From the IMG/VR virus record IMGVR_UViG_3300012582_000004, positions 62,001-126,000 of that record: a stretch of 64,000 bases of DNA, one strand, 5' to 3'. The stretch is from a virus. Numbering within the stretch: position 1 is the stretch's first letter; each line of letters starts with the position of its first letter. Below the pieces are notes generated by a model. It was not told where the DNA came from and searched no databases. It saw only the letters and a program-made list of their open reading frames with translations. A program made the position numbers and the translations under genes. Positions 9,157 through 16,721 of the stretch are shown in pieces.

Positions 9157-9780
9157 ATGTATATATTAGGAAACGCAATCATTTCAAGGATTTTTAGTAC
9201 GCATGGATTTCTTTTTAATGATAAAGGATTATTCTATATCACTGATAGTAAATATAAACGTTATGAAATCCTAATTTCAAATGATGTCAAAAAGATAGTT
9301 GAACTATTGGGTGTAAATTTTGAAGACATTGACAATAAAGATGAAAGTGAATTTTTTAAAACTATGGTTGTTAGCCCGTATTTCAAAGCTAAGAAGTTCA
9401 AAAAAGATATATCAGAAGGAGGTTCTAAACTACTTTCTAATATGGCAGAATTTTTGAAAACTATCGAACATAATATTGAATACCAAAGACTTCAATTAGA
9501 TACAATGTTCGAATTTTTTAAAGAAGAAAAGTTTGAAGAAACATATAAAAAAGCAGTTTCATCTATTGAAAATTTTCATGAAATAAGAAGTAAATTTAGT
9601 GGAAGTGTTATATTAAAACATATTCCTGAATTTGATAAATATCAATTGGGAGAAACGATTCACAATTTTAATCACTCACATTTTTCATCAGACCTTGAAA
9701 GGGATTATTTCTTATTAATATCAAGTGAAGAAGATATTATAAAAGAATTTGTTGAATCTACTAAACAGGAAGCATTTTAA
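9157..9780 (+). CDS. Hypothetical protein (207 aa)
   Basis: No family recognised. The start MYILGNAIISRIF follows a clear host-type promoter. The middle is helical and charged; a distinctive later stretch is GETIHNFNHSHFSSDLERDY. No signal peptide or membrane span. As a single-gene unit with its own host-type promoter and a terminator behind it, it is a reasonable early-gene candidate. Confidence 0.65.
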   Translation: MYILGNAIISRIFSTHGFLFNDKGLFYITDSKYKRYEILISNDVKKIVELLGVNFEDIDNKDESEFFKTMVVSPYFKAKKFKKDISEGGSKLLSNMAEFLKTIEHNIEYQRLQLDTMFEFFKEEKFEETYKKAVSSIENFHEIRSKFSGSVILKHIPEFDKYQLGETIHNFNHSHFSSDLERDYFLLISSEEDIIKEFVESTKQEAF

Positions 9781-9804
9781 AACGATGTTGGGATATATTT
9801 TCTA

Positions 9805-9833
9805 TAAAAAAATAGGTTAAAAACCTCTTTTTT
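9805..9833. terminator. Bidirectional terminator between convergent genes
   Basis: AGGTT pairs with AACCT across a short A loop, flanked by an A-run and a T-run, between a rightward gene ending at 9780 and a leftward gene ending at 9832. Confidence 0.7.
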
Positions 9834-10257
9834 ATTTATTTTTATATGCTACAGCTTGGTTAATCCATACTGTATATCCCATAGCATTATGGTATCCATT
9901 TTCATCTTTTCGACTAGTGCTTTTATTAGTAATTAAAGGAACTTTATACATCACATCATTTAAATTGAATATGATATATATTCTATCAATATTAACTATA
10001 TTTAAGTTGTCTTTATTCTCAATTAAAGTGTTAATTATGTATGTTCTATAAGTATCATCTGTAGATGTACCAAATGTAAACTCTACTTGTGATGATATTG
10101 TAGCAACATTTTTAATTTCACTTATTAAAAATTCTTTAATTTTAGGAAGAAGAAATCTTTTAATTTTTGAAATATGTCTTTTTAATACTGTATCATCAAA
10201 AGCTTGAATGTTGAATTCAAGCGATTCATTAACAGATAAAGATTTAATAAATTTCAT
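9832..10257 (-). CDS. Hypothetical protein with capsid-targeting-like N-terminus (141 aa)
   Basis: The N-terminus MKFIKSLSVNESLEF resembles the T4-type capsid-targeting leader, with VNE as a possible prohead-protease cleavage site. The remainder has no recognised domain: basic helices (HISKIKRFLLPKIKEF) and then strands. It follows another leader-bearing gene by 19 bases on the same strand, consistent with a small operon of head-packaged proteins driven by the late-type motif at 10748-10765. Packaging is an inference. Confidence 0.65.
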   Translation of the reverse strand: MKFIKSLSVNESLEFNIQAFDDTVLKRHISKIKRFLLPKIKEFLISEIKNVATISSQVEFTFGTSTDDTYRTYIINTLIENKDNLNIVNIDRIYIIFNLNDVMYKVPLITNKSTSRKDENGYHNAMGYTVWINQAVAYKNK

Positions 10258-10276
10258 AGTTTATTTTTTATTTTTT

Positions 10277-10732
10277 TTAACTTCTTTTAACTACCATATT
10301 ATTTTCAAACACAACTGTTTTGCTATGTGTACGTAAAAACCATCTACCTTTTACTCTCATTACTTTATATCCTTGTGGAATATATTCATTTATTCTTGCT
10401 AATGTAACATTTGTCTCATAACCACCATTATCCAATTTAAAATCACCTGATGGATAGAATGTTACGATATTAGTTTGGTGTAAACGAATGGCTATTGCAC
10501 CATCATCCAATCTTACTGCATAAGTATTATTAGCTATCTTTTTTCTTTCATTGGATTTACCTTGTAATAAATCATCAAATTTAGCATAATCTTCACCAAT
10601 ATCTTCATCTTCTTCATTTTCATCATCGGATTCTTCATCCTCACTATCATCATCTACGAAACTCTCAGCCGTAAATTTCAAATTTTTATTATATTCAGAA
10701 TTAGTAAATTCTTCAAACTTTTTAATACTCAT
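10277..10732 (-). CDS. Hypothetical acidic protein with capsid-targeting-like N-terminus (151 aa)
   Basis: The protein starts MSIKKFEEFTNSEYN, then has a strongly acidic low-complexity block (about residues 26-48, mostly Asp/Glu/Ser), then a compact C-terminal domain of about 85 residues with regular strands (YAVRLDDGAIAIRLHQTN; GRWFLRTHSKTVVFENN). This layout of a leader, an acidic linker and a globular domain fits an internal head protein. A late-type promoter motif sits 16 bases upstream. The C-terminal domain was not recognised. Confidence 0.65.
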   Translation of the reverse strand: MSIKKFEEFTNSEYNKNLKFTAESFVDDDSEDEESDDENEEDEDIGEDYAKFDDLLQGKSNERKKIANNTYAVRLDDGAIAIRLHQTNIVTFYPSGDFKLDNGGYETNVTLARINEYIPQGYKVMRVKGRWFLRTHSKTVVFENNMVVKRS

Positions 10733-10747
10733 ATAAATATCTTCATA

Positions 10748-10765
10748 TTTTACTTATATATTAAA
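10748..10765 (-). promoter_or_regulatory. Candidate phage late promoter
   Basis: Minus-strand TTTAATATATAAGTAAAA fits the shared motif TTTAATATATAnnnTAAA found before virion-type genes. It precedes the acidic leader-bearing protein. Confidence 0.55.
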
Positions 10766-10825
10766 AAATTTATCGTTTTTTAAAACTTTCAATTTTTATT
10801 TTTCTATAATCGACAAATTAAACAC

Positions 10826-11365
10826 ATGAAAGTCTTAAAAGACATTACCAACTTCTTTATTTTGAAAGATTATCAAGATAAAATTCGAATGACCGCAAAA
10901 GATTTCGGATACATACTATTATTTAAAATATGTATAGCTTACATTTCTGTAATAATAGGAAATTTGCTATTAACATATGTCTTTAAATTGAAAGTAGATA
11001 GTATACATTCTAAAATTGCTATTGGTGAATTATATTACTTAGGAGTTATTTTAGCTCCTATATTAGAAGAACTTTTTTTTAGATTACCACTACTTTTAAT
11101 AAGTATGGTACTTAAAAATTTTAAAATGTTAGTGATGATTTCATATGTTTGTATATCTGTGTTTTTTGGATTAATTCATATTACTAATTATAACAACTTT
11201 TCAAACTATTCAGCTTTAGAAATGTTAGTTATAACATTTCCTCAAATATTAGGAGGTTTTGTATTAGGTTGGGTGTGTTTAAAATATAAATTTGGATTAT
11301 TATGGAGCATTCTTTTACACGCATCATTTAATTTTATAGGAGTTTCACTTTCAGCATTATTATAA
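10826..11365 (+). CDS. CPBP (CAAX/ABI) family intramembrane metalloprotease
   Basis: Integral membrane glutamic-type or metal-dependent protease family with several predicted membrane helices. The three signature motifs are present: EELFFR (Glu81-Glu82), FGLIH about 35 residues later, and LLHASFNF near the C-terminus, so the active site looks complete. The length of 179 residues is at the short end of the family. Homologues act in prenyl-protein processing in eukaryotes and in bacteriocin immunity or signalling in bacteria; the phage role is unknown, with surface-protein cleavage or superinfection exclusion as possibilities. It overlaps the next membrane-protein gene by one base. Confidence 0.85.
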   Translation: MKVLKDITNFFILKDYQDKIRMTAKDFGYILLFKICIAYISVIIGNLLLTYVFKLKVDSIHSKIAIGELYYLGVILAPILEELFFRLPLLLISMVLKNFKMLVMISYVCISVFFGLIHITNYNNFSNYSALEMLVITFPQILGGFVLGWVCLKYKFGLLWSILLHASFNFIGVSLSALL

Positions 11366-11583
11366 TGGAATACATAGGCAAAACTAAAAAAGAAGGTAGA
11401 GATATTACAGTTTACTCTGGACATTTAGCTGGGGTAAGTAATAAAAAGAAATTAAAAAGGATGCTACTTATAGCTTTTATTATACTACTTGTATTAAGTG
11501 TAATAATATTCCCTTATCAAATTGGTAGTGTTATAGGATACTGGGTTTCTGAATTTATAAGTGGTATAAAGAGTCATTTTTAA
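11365..11583 (+). CDS. Small membrane protein (72 aa)
   Basis: The N-terminal half is soluble and basic; a hydrophobic segment LLIAFIILLVLSVIIF follows, then an amphipathic C-terminus. Its start overlaps the stop of the CPBP protease gene (TAATG), so it is probably translationally coupled and may work with the protease in the membrane. No family recognised. Confidence 0.6.
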   Translation: MEYIGKTKKEGRDITVYSGHLAGVSNKKKLKRMLLIAFIILLVLSVIIFPYQIGSVIGYWVSEFISGIKSHF

Positions 11584-11593
11584 TATATTAAAT

Positions 11594-11770
11594 ATGAATA
11601 AACTAATACTCTATATTATTTTTTCTATGTCAGTTATAATATTCGTACAATATAAAGAAAATAAACAAATAAAATTCCATCATAAAAATGAAATCTGTAA
11701 TAAAAATTTAGAGATAAAAAAATTAAAAAATAAATTAATTGAAAAGAATGAAAAAATATCCAAACAATAG
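11594..11770 (+). CDS. Small single-pass membrane protein with coiled coil (58 aa)
   Basis: Frame from ATG 11594. It has an N-terminal hydrophobic segment LILYIIFSMSVIIFV followed by a lysine- and glutamate-rich helix with heptad-like spacing. The layout resembles a very short inner-membrane spanin, but no partner is next to it and it is too short to claim that. Confidence 0.5.
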   Translation: MNKLILYIIFSMSVIIFVQYKENKQIKFHHKNEICNKNLEIKKLKNKLIEKNEKISKQ

Positions 11771-11806
11771 ATAAAACAATTGTATTATAAGTCTATATAA
11801 TTGCAT

Positions 11807-12283
11807 ATGGCATTAAAAGCGGAGAAAAAAATATTTAGAATTATTAAGAAGAAAGTAATTCAGAGAGAAGATGGTAAAGATTATATGGTTAGATATTCTT
11901 TACCCACGTTCAATTGGCTACCATTTTCTCTAAAAATTCATAAAATATTATTAAGCGATGATTTTTGCTTACATGACCACCCGTGGTTATTTTATTCTTT
12001 AATATTGAAAGGTGGTTATTGGGAGCATACACCACCAGTAGATCAACATAAAAATGATATTACAAGTTCTTACAATGGCATAGATAGTGTAAATAAATGG
12101 ATTGGCCCAGGTAGTTTTATAAAAAGACCTGCACATTGGATACATCGTTTAGAAATACCCGAAAATAAACCATGTTGGACATTTGTAATAACGATGAACA
12201 AAAGCAGAGAATGGGGATTTTTTACTAAAAAATTCGGATTTCTAAACTGGAAAAATTACAACTCGGAAGAACATTGTGAATAA
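11807..12283 (+). CDS. Cupin-like metal-binding protein (158 aa)
   Basis: The ATG at 11807 (MALKAEKK) is preferred over a TTG two codons upstream. The core resembles a single cupin barrel: LHDHPW provides the paired histidines, LILKGGYWEH the Gly-rich strand, and RPAHWIHRLE the distal histidine of the second cupin motif. The substrate is not evident; phage proteins of this type are usually annotated only as cupins. It lies between small membrane-protein genes. Confidence 0.6.
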   Translation: MALKAEKKIFRIIKKKVIQREDGKDYMVRYSLPTFNWLPFSLKIHKILLSDDFCLHDHPWLFYSLILKGGYWEHTPPVDQHKNDITSSYNGIDSVNKWIGPGSFIKRPAHWIHRLEIPENKPCWTFVITMNKSREWGFFTKKFGFLNWKNYNSEEHCE

Positions 12284-12296
12284 ATAATTTAATAAT

Positions 12297-12452
12297 ATGG
12301 AAATTTTAAAACTAATATTAGAAAATGCAATAGCGACAATTGCAATAATCTTTTTTACTTCGTTAGGAATTTCGGAGATTGTTTCATCATTTGTATCTGA
12401 AAAATGTAAATGTAAAAAGACTAATAGAAATGAAAAAATCTTAAAATCTTAA
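12297..12452 (+). CDS. Small single-pass membrane protein (51 aa)
   Basis: Frame from ATG 12297. One hydrophobic helix (AIATIAIIFFTSLG) is followed by a basic tail with CKCKK. Its stop lies six bases before the FBPase start, suggesting co-transcription. Function unknown. Confidence 0.5.
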   Translation: MEILKLILENAIATIAIIFFTSLGISEIVSSFVSEKCKCKKTNRNEKILKS

Positions 12453-12458
12453 TTGCCT

Positions 12459-13475
12459 ATGAGCAAATTAAAAACCATCGGACAGTTTATCATAAGCGAA
12501 CAATTACATTTTCCAGATGCTTCTGGTAAATTATCTAGCTTGTTAAATGATATTACTATAGCTGCTAAAATCGTAAATAGTCAAGTAAATAAAGCAGGAC
12601 TAATAAATATTTTAGGCGATGATGGTACTACGAATGTACATGGTGAGTCGGTAAAAAAATTAGATATTTTTGCAAATGAACAGTTTATTAAAGCATTATC
12701 ATCAGGTGGTCAATGTTGTGCTATAGCAAGTGAAGAAAATGAAGATATTATAAATTTAGATGATAGTGGTAAATATGTTGTTTGTATAGATCCACTAGAT
12801 GGTAGTGATGGTGTGACTTACAATTCTATAATAGGAACAATTTTTTCAATTTATAAAAGATTAAGTGATGTTGGAACTAAATCTAATATTAAAGATTGTC
12901 TACAAAAGGGTATAAATCAAGTAGCATCTGGATTCTTTTTATTTGGACCATCCACTATTTTCATTTTGACTACTGGAAATGGTGTTAATGGATTTACTTT
13001 ATATCCTTCTGTGGGAGAATTCTTTTTATCACACCCAAATATAAATATATCTAAAAATGGGAAAATTTATAGCATAAATGAGGGGAATTATTTCAAATTT
13101 CCAATAGGTGTTAAAAAATATATCAAATATTGTCAGAAAGAAGATAAAAGTACTGATAGACCATATACTACTCGTTATATGGGTAGTATGGTAGGTGATA
13201 TATTTAGAACATTGATAAAAGGTGGAATATTTATGTATCCTACTACATCAAGTTATCCCAATGGTAAATTGAGATTATTGTACGAATGTAATCCAATGAG
13301 TTTTATCATAGAACAAGCTGGTGGGATATCAATAAATGAATATGGTAATAGAATAATGGATATTCAACCATCAGAAATTCATCAAAGAACTTCTATATAT
13401 TTAGGTTCTGAAAACATGATAGAAAAAATGAAAGAGTTTATATTAAAGAATAGAAAGATGATAAGTAAACATTAA
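12459..13475 (+). CDS. fbp: Class I fructose-1,6-bisphosphatase
   Basis: Mg-dependent hydrolysis of fructose 1,6-bisphosphate to fructose 6-phosphate, the committed gluconeogenic step that also feeds the pentose phosphate pathway. Motifs of class I enzymes are intact in order: EENED where the usual GEE-type metal ligands lie, IDPLDGSDG with the metal-binding aspartates, IGTIFSIYKR, RYMGSMVGDIFRTL, GGIFMYP, and PNGKLRLLYECNPM followed by EQAGG. At 338 residues it is full length. The ATG at 12459 is preferred to a TTG two codons upstream. This is a very unusual gene for a phage and probably host-acquired; it could redirect carbon toward nucleotide precursors. The loop after DPLDG is shortened relative to cellular forms. 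Confidence 0.93.
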   Translation: MSKLKTIGQFIISEQLHFPDASGKLSSLLNDITIAAKIVNSQVNKAGLINILGDDGTTNVHGESVKKLDIFANEQFIKALSSGGQCCAIASEENEDIINLDDSGKYVVCIDPLDGSDGVTYNSIIGTIFSIYKRLSDVGTKSNIKDCLQKGINQVASGFFLFGPSTIFILTTGNGVNGFTLYPSVGEFFLSHPNINISKNGKIYSINEGNYFKFPIGVKKYIKYCQKEDKSTDRPYTTRYMGSMVGDIFRTLIKGGIFMYPTTSSYPNGKLRLLYECNPMSFIIEQAGGISINEYGNRIMDIQPSEIHQRTSIYLGSENMIEKMKEFILKNRKMISKH

Positions 13476-13609
13476 TTATTTCTTCTGTTATGTTATTTTT
13501 TTAATTTTTACCAATATTATATTTATTTATTTATTTATTTTAGTAGGATATTATTAATATTATTCTTATATTTGTGAAAAATTTAATTAAAGTTAAGAAA
13601 AAGTTAGGA

Positions 13610-13630
13610 ATTAATATATACTTTTTTAAA
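13610..13630 (+). promoter_or_regulatory. Candidate phage late promoter
   Basis: ATTAATATATACTTTTTTAA resembles the shared AATATATA motif and lies about 26 bases before the GNAT gene. A separate TATATTTG at 13567-13574 resembles a host -7 box but lacks a good -33 element. Confidence 0.4.
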
Positions 13631-13655
13631 AACTAAAACTTTTATGATATAAGTA

Positions 13656-14258
13656 ATGAAGGATTTTACTATTAGAGTTGCAACATCAGATGATGAAAAA
13701 CTCGCAAAGACAATTTGTAATGAATACGAAGAGTCTGCAAAAGCAAGGGGAACTGGTATCGCAAAGCGCAATCCAAATTACGTAATTAGTAAAATGAATG
13801 AGGGAAAGGCTGTAATAGCATTTCATAAAGATGGTAGATGGGCTGGTTTTTGTTATATTGAAACATGGGGACATGGTGAATATGTAGCAAATTCAGGTTT
13901 AATAGTTAACCCACTTTTTAGAAAGGGTGGATTAGCAACAGCCATAAAAAATAAAATATTTGAGCTTTCAAGAAATAAATTTCCTGATGCAAAAATATTC
14001 GGAATAACTACAAGTTTAGCAGTTATGAAAATAAATTCAGAATTGGGATATAAACCTGTTACTTTCTCTGAATTAACACAAGATGATGAATTTTGGAAAG
14101 GGTGTCAATCTTGTCCAAATTTTGATATTCTCAACAGAAACAATAGAAAAATGTGTCTGTGTACAGGAATGTTATATACACCTAAAGAAAAAATTGAGCA
14201 GAAAATAAAGAGAGCTTTTAAAAAGTCTTTATCGTTGATGTTCAGCATATTTATATAA
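13656..14258 (+). CDS. GNAT acetyltransferase, Bacteroidetes ArgA-like (arginine pathway)
   Basis: A GNAT-fold N-acetyltransferase. The sequence ARGTGIAKRNPNYV, FCYIETWGHGEYVANSGLIV, IFGITTSLAVMKINSELGY and CQSCPNFDIL..KMCLCTGMLY closely follows my recollection of the roughly 190-residue acetyltransferase next to argG in many Bacteroidetes, thought to act at the first step of arginine synthesis. The acetyl-CoA loop is represented by FRKGGLAT. The close resemblance to the chromosomal type suggests relatively recent transfer from a host. A hydrophobic tail (SLSLMFSIFI) ends the protein. The specific pathway role is inferred from remembered gene context. Confidence 0.8.
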   Translation: MKDFTIRVATSDDEKLAKTICNEYEESAKARGTGIAKRNPNYVISKMNEGKAVIAFHKDGRWAGFCYIETWGHGEYVANSGLIVNPLFRKGGLATAIKNKIFELSRNKFPDAKIFGITTSLAVMKINSELGYKPVTFSELTQDDEFWKGCQSCPNFDILNRNNRKMCLCTGMLYTPKEKIEQKIKRAFKKSLSLMFSIFI

Positions 14259-14260
14259 AT

Positions 14261-14288
14261 AAAAAAGGGCTTTAATAAGCCCTTTTTT
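14261..14288. terminator. Bidirectional terminator
   Basis: AAAAAAGGGCTT pairs with AAGCCCTTTTTT around a short loop between convergent genes. Confidence 0.85.
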
Positions 14289-14289
14289 A

Positions 14290-14643
14290 TTATTTTTCTA
14301 CAGCATTTGTACTCATTAGTAGTTCAGCAAAATATTTCTCATAATTAAGTTCTAATTCAAGAAAATCAATTGTTCTAACATATTTGTTTTCGTTCTTATA
14401 AATTATAATATATGTATCGCCTAAATCGGCACTTGTATAAAAACTTATTGGTCCCATTCTACCAACTTTATAAATTATTTCTTTCGCCTCCGAATAATAT
14501 TCAAGAACAAATTTATCCTTTATATCAATTTCCATAGAAGTTTTAGTTTTAGTAGTGTAATTTCTACCTAAATCTTTTTGATATTTGGGATGCATTTCTA
14601 TTTTTTTTCTGAAATGATGAGTACATACAATATTTATGTCCAT
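14290..14643 (-). CDS. Hypothetical protein (117 aa)
   Basis: No family recognised. It is mixed alpha/beta with MDINIVCTHHFRKKIEMHPKY at the start and a strand-rich middle (DTYIIIYKNENKYVRTIDF). It lies 14 bases downstream of a leader-bearing gene on the same strand and is likely co-transcribed with it from the late-type motif at 15241. Confidence 0.6.
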   Translation of the reverse strand: MDINIVCTHHFRKKIEMHPKYQKDLGRNYTTKTKTSMEIDIKDKFVLEYYSEAKEIIYKVGRMGPISFYTSADLGDTYIIIYKNENKYVRTIDFLELELNYEKYFAELLMSTNAVEK

Positions 14644-14657
14644 ATTTTAATATGTTT

Positions 14658-15227
14658 TTAATATATATCGTCAGTTAACGAGTCCTTTTCATCATCTTTA
14701 AATCTCTTTACATCAGACGTTTTTGATGGAACTTTTAATACAGCAGCTTTTATTTCTTTTATAGTCTTGATTAAGAAGTCTTCATTCATTTTATCAATAG
14801 GAATAACAATTTCCTTTTGTTTAATTATATATTCTCTATCGTAATCATAAACATCAACAGTTAATAAAAGCTTTTCAACTTGTTTTAATCTACCCTGTAT
14901 TTCATGTTCTAAAAATTTAATCTTCCACATATACTCTTTATCGACATCCTCTGCCCAAATACACAATCCTCTTCTTTCTTTAGTAATATCTCTATTTTTA
15001 GCTAATAAAATATTGCTGATTTCTCCATATTTGAACCAATATATTAAATGTCCTCTCAATTCTTCTAAAAATTCTTTAAGTACAACCGCAGAATTTCTAT
15101 CTTGAATTTCTGGTTCTTGATTAACATCTTGATTATCAGATTGTAATGCTTCTGGTGCGGGTGCTATAGCAGATTCATCAGCTTCCTTTATTAAATTATA
15201 CTTCTTAAATTTTACAATATATTTCAT
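14658..15227 (-). CDS. Hypothetical protein with capsid-targeting-like N-terminus (189 aa)
   Basis: Starts MKYIVKFKKYNLIKEADES, where IKE could be a prohead-protease cleavage site, followed by a disordered acidic and proline-rich linker to about residue 45 and a helical domain (EFLEELRGHLIYWFKYGEI; FLEHEIQGRLKQVEKLLL). No known domain was recognised. A near-perfect late-type motif lies upstream. I infer a minor head or internal protein. Confidence 0.65.
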   Translation of the reverse strand: MKYIVKFKKYNLIKEADESAIAPAPEALQSDNQDVNQEPEIQDRNSAVVLKEFLEELRGHLIYWFKYGEISNILLAKNRDITKERRGLCIWAEDVDKEYMWKIKFLEHEIQGRLKQVEKLLLTVDVYDYDREYIIKQKEIVIPIDKMNEDFLIKTIKEIKAAVLKVPSKTSDVKRFKDDEKDSLTDDIY

Positions 15228-15240
15228 TTTTGAGGAAATC

Positions 15241-15258
15241 TTTAGTGTATATATTAAA
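15241..15258 (-). promoter_or_regulatory. Candidate phage late promoter
   Basis: Minus-strand TTTAATATATACACTAAA is a near-perfect copy of the shared motif, 14 bases before the start at 15227. Confidence 0.6.
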
Positions 15259-15322
15259 TTTTGTGGATTTATTTTCTTTTTTGGAATTTTTTTATTATAT
15301 TTGATATGTATAATTTGTTAAT

Positions 15323-15667
15323 ATGTCTGTAATACGTAATTTGTTCTTAGATGATGAAAGGTATCCAAATGATGTCTTTTGGAATGGTGATGTATATAAA
15401 AACAATGAATGGTGTATTGTTCGTAATTTCTTAGAGTTTCAAAATTGGATATTAGAAAATGGAATGCCTGATATATTATCCTATGATAACGATTTGGGTG
15501 GGGAATTAGAAGGATATGATTGTGCTAAATGGTTATGTGAAACTTATTGTGTTGATAATAATATAAGATTGAATAAAATATACGTTCATTCAAAAAATAT
15601 ATCAACAAACCAAAAAATATTGGACTATTGTGCATGGTTCGACAAAAATTTTGATAAATTCTTTTAA
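15323..15667 (+). CDS. Receiver-like protein, cREC (cyclic-phosphate-processing receiver) type
   Basis: A 114-residue stand-alone receiver-fold domain. LFLDDERYP at the N-terminus, a WCIVRNFLEFQNWI helix, DILSYDNDLGG, GYDCAKWL and IYVHSKNIS match the layout of the cREC family, which comparative genomics links to RNA end processing and repair rather than to two-component signalling. No output domain is attached. TATATTTG at 15296-15303 could be a host-type -7 box, but the matching -33 is weak. It immediately precedes the sigma-factor gene. The biochemical role is inferred from family context. Confidence 0.7.
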   Translation: MSVIRNLFLDDERYPNDVFWNGDVYKNNEWCIVRNFLEFQNWILENGMPDILSYDNDLGGELEGYDCAKWLCETYCVDNNIRLNKIYVHSKNISTNQKILDYCAWFDKNFDKFF

Positions 15668-15668
15668 T

Positions 15669-16235
15669 ATGACAGATCAAGAAATTGTTGATAGAATAAA
15701 AGTTGGTGATGATACTGCTGTGTCATATTTATATGATAAGTATTATAAAATGGGAACTAATGTCATTACTAAAAATAATGGTAATGATGATGATGCTAAA
15801 GATATCTATCAAGAAGCTGTCATATTGGTTTGGAAAAAAATAATGGCTGAAAAATTTGTTCTTTCTTCTAAATTAGGTACTTTCTTTTATGGTATATGTT
15901 ATAAATTATGGCTTAAAGAACTTAGTAGAAGAAAAAAATATGAAAATAATGAAAACGAAAAGTCAGAATACATACTCGATAATGACGAATATACAATATC
16001 CTCAATGGAGGATGAGCAAATAAAAGAAGTTATTCGAGAGAATTTAGATAATATTTCAGAATCAGATAGAAATATTTTATTTTATTTTTATATAGAAAAT
16101 AAAACAATGGAGGAGATTAGTAGTATATTAGGATATACTAATCCCGATTCTGCAAAAGTTAAAAAACATAGAGCTAAAGCGGCATTAGCAGAAATAATAA
16201 AAAGCAAATATAAATTTACAGATTTTCTAGATTAA
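15669..16235 (+). CDS. ECF-like sigma-70 family RNA polymerase sigma factor
   Basis: Phage-encoded sigma factor that would direct host RNA polymerase to phage promoters. Region 2 is seen at DDAKDIYQEAVILVWKKI with the following SSKLGTFFYGICYKLWLKELSRRKKY; region 4 is a helix-turn-helix SDRNILFYFYIENKTMEEISSILGY and KVKKHRAKA. At 188 residues it is a typical two-domain ECF form. The ATG at 15669 is preferred to an earlier in-frame start at 15630 that overlaps the upstream gene. It is a good candidate reader of the TTTAATATATA motif found before virion genes; that link is hypothesis. Confidence 0.88.
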   Translation: MTDQEIVDRIKVGDDTAVSYLYDKYYKMGTNVITKNNGNDDDAKDIYQEAVILVWKKIMAEKFVLSSKLGTFFYGICYKLWLKELSRRKKYENNENEKSEYILDNDEYTISSMEDEQIKEVIRENLDNISESDRNILFYFYIENKTMEEISSILGYTNPDSAKVKKHRAKAALAEIIKSKYKFTDFLD

Positions 16236-16239
16236 TAAT

Positions 16240-16635
16240 ATGGTAATAACATTAATAATATTGAGTGTAACAGGTATGTCCCTTCTTTATATGTTTGGTT
16301 ATAAGATAGGTAAAGAAAAAGGAACTAATGAACAAATTTCACTTTTAAATAAAGAAGTCGAATCTGAACAACGAATAGGTGTATTAACCACAAATCTTTT
16401 ATGTGGTGAAGAAACTATCGTAATTAAAGCAGAAGTTAAAGAGATTGCTAAAGGTGATACAAAATGTAAGGTAGAATATACAACATTTCATATTACACCA
16501 ACTAAACACAATAATCAAAACCGATGGGATGCGGTAAAAGAGTATCTTGGTCCTTGGGTAGATTCAAAAAATATAGAGTGGTATGTTGAATATGATACAA
16601 GAAAGCGGAGAATTCAAAGATTTTTAAATAAATAA
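16240..16635 (+). CDS. Hypothetical membrane-anchored protein (131 aa)
   Basis: One N-terminal membrane helix (VITLIILSVTGMSLLYMFGY) precedes a soluble domain of about 100 residues with no recognised family. It starts four bases after the sigma-factor stop, so the two are likely co-transcribed; an anti-sigma role would fit the position but nothing in the sequence shows it. Confidence 0.55.
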   Translation: MVITLIILSVTGMSLLYMFGYKIGKEKGTNEQISLLNKEVESEQRIGVLTTNLLCGEETIVIKAEVKEIAKGDTKCKVEYTTFHITPTKHNNQNRWDAVKEYLGPWVDSKNIEWYVEYDTRKRRIQRFLNK

Positions 16636-16637
16636 TT

Positions 16638-16670
16638 CAAAGCCTTCTTTTTTAGAAGCTTTTTTATTAA
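16638..16670 (+). terminator. Intrinsic terminator
   Basis: AAAG-C-CTTCT pairs with AGAAG-CTTT with one bulged C and is followed by a T-run. It ends the cREC-sigma-membrane protein run. Confidence 0.65.
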
Positions 16671-16721
16671 TTTCAAAACTAATATACATTTTTGTGTATA
16701 AAAAGAAAATGATTTTAATAG

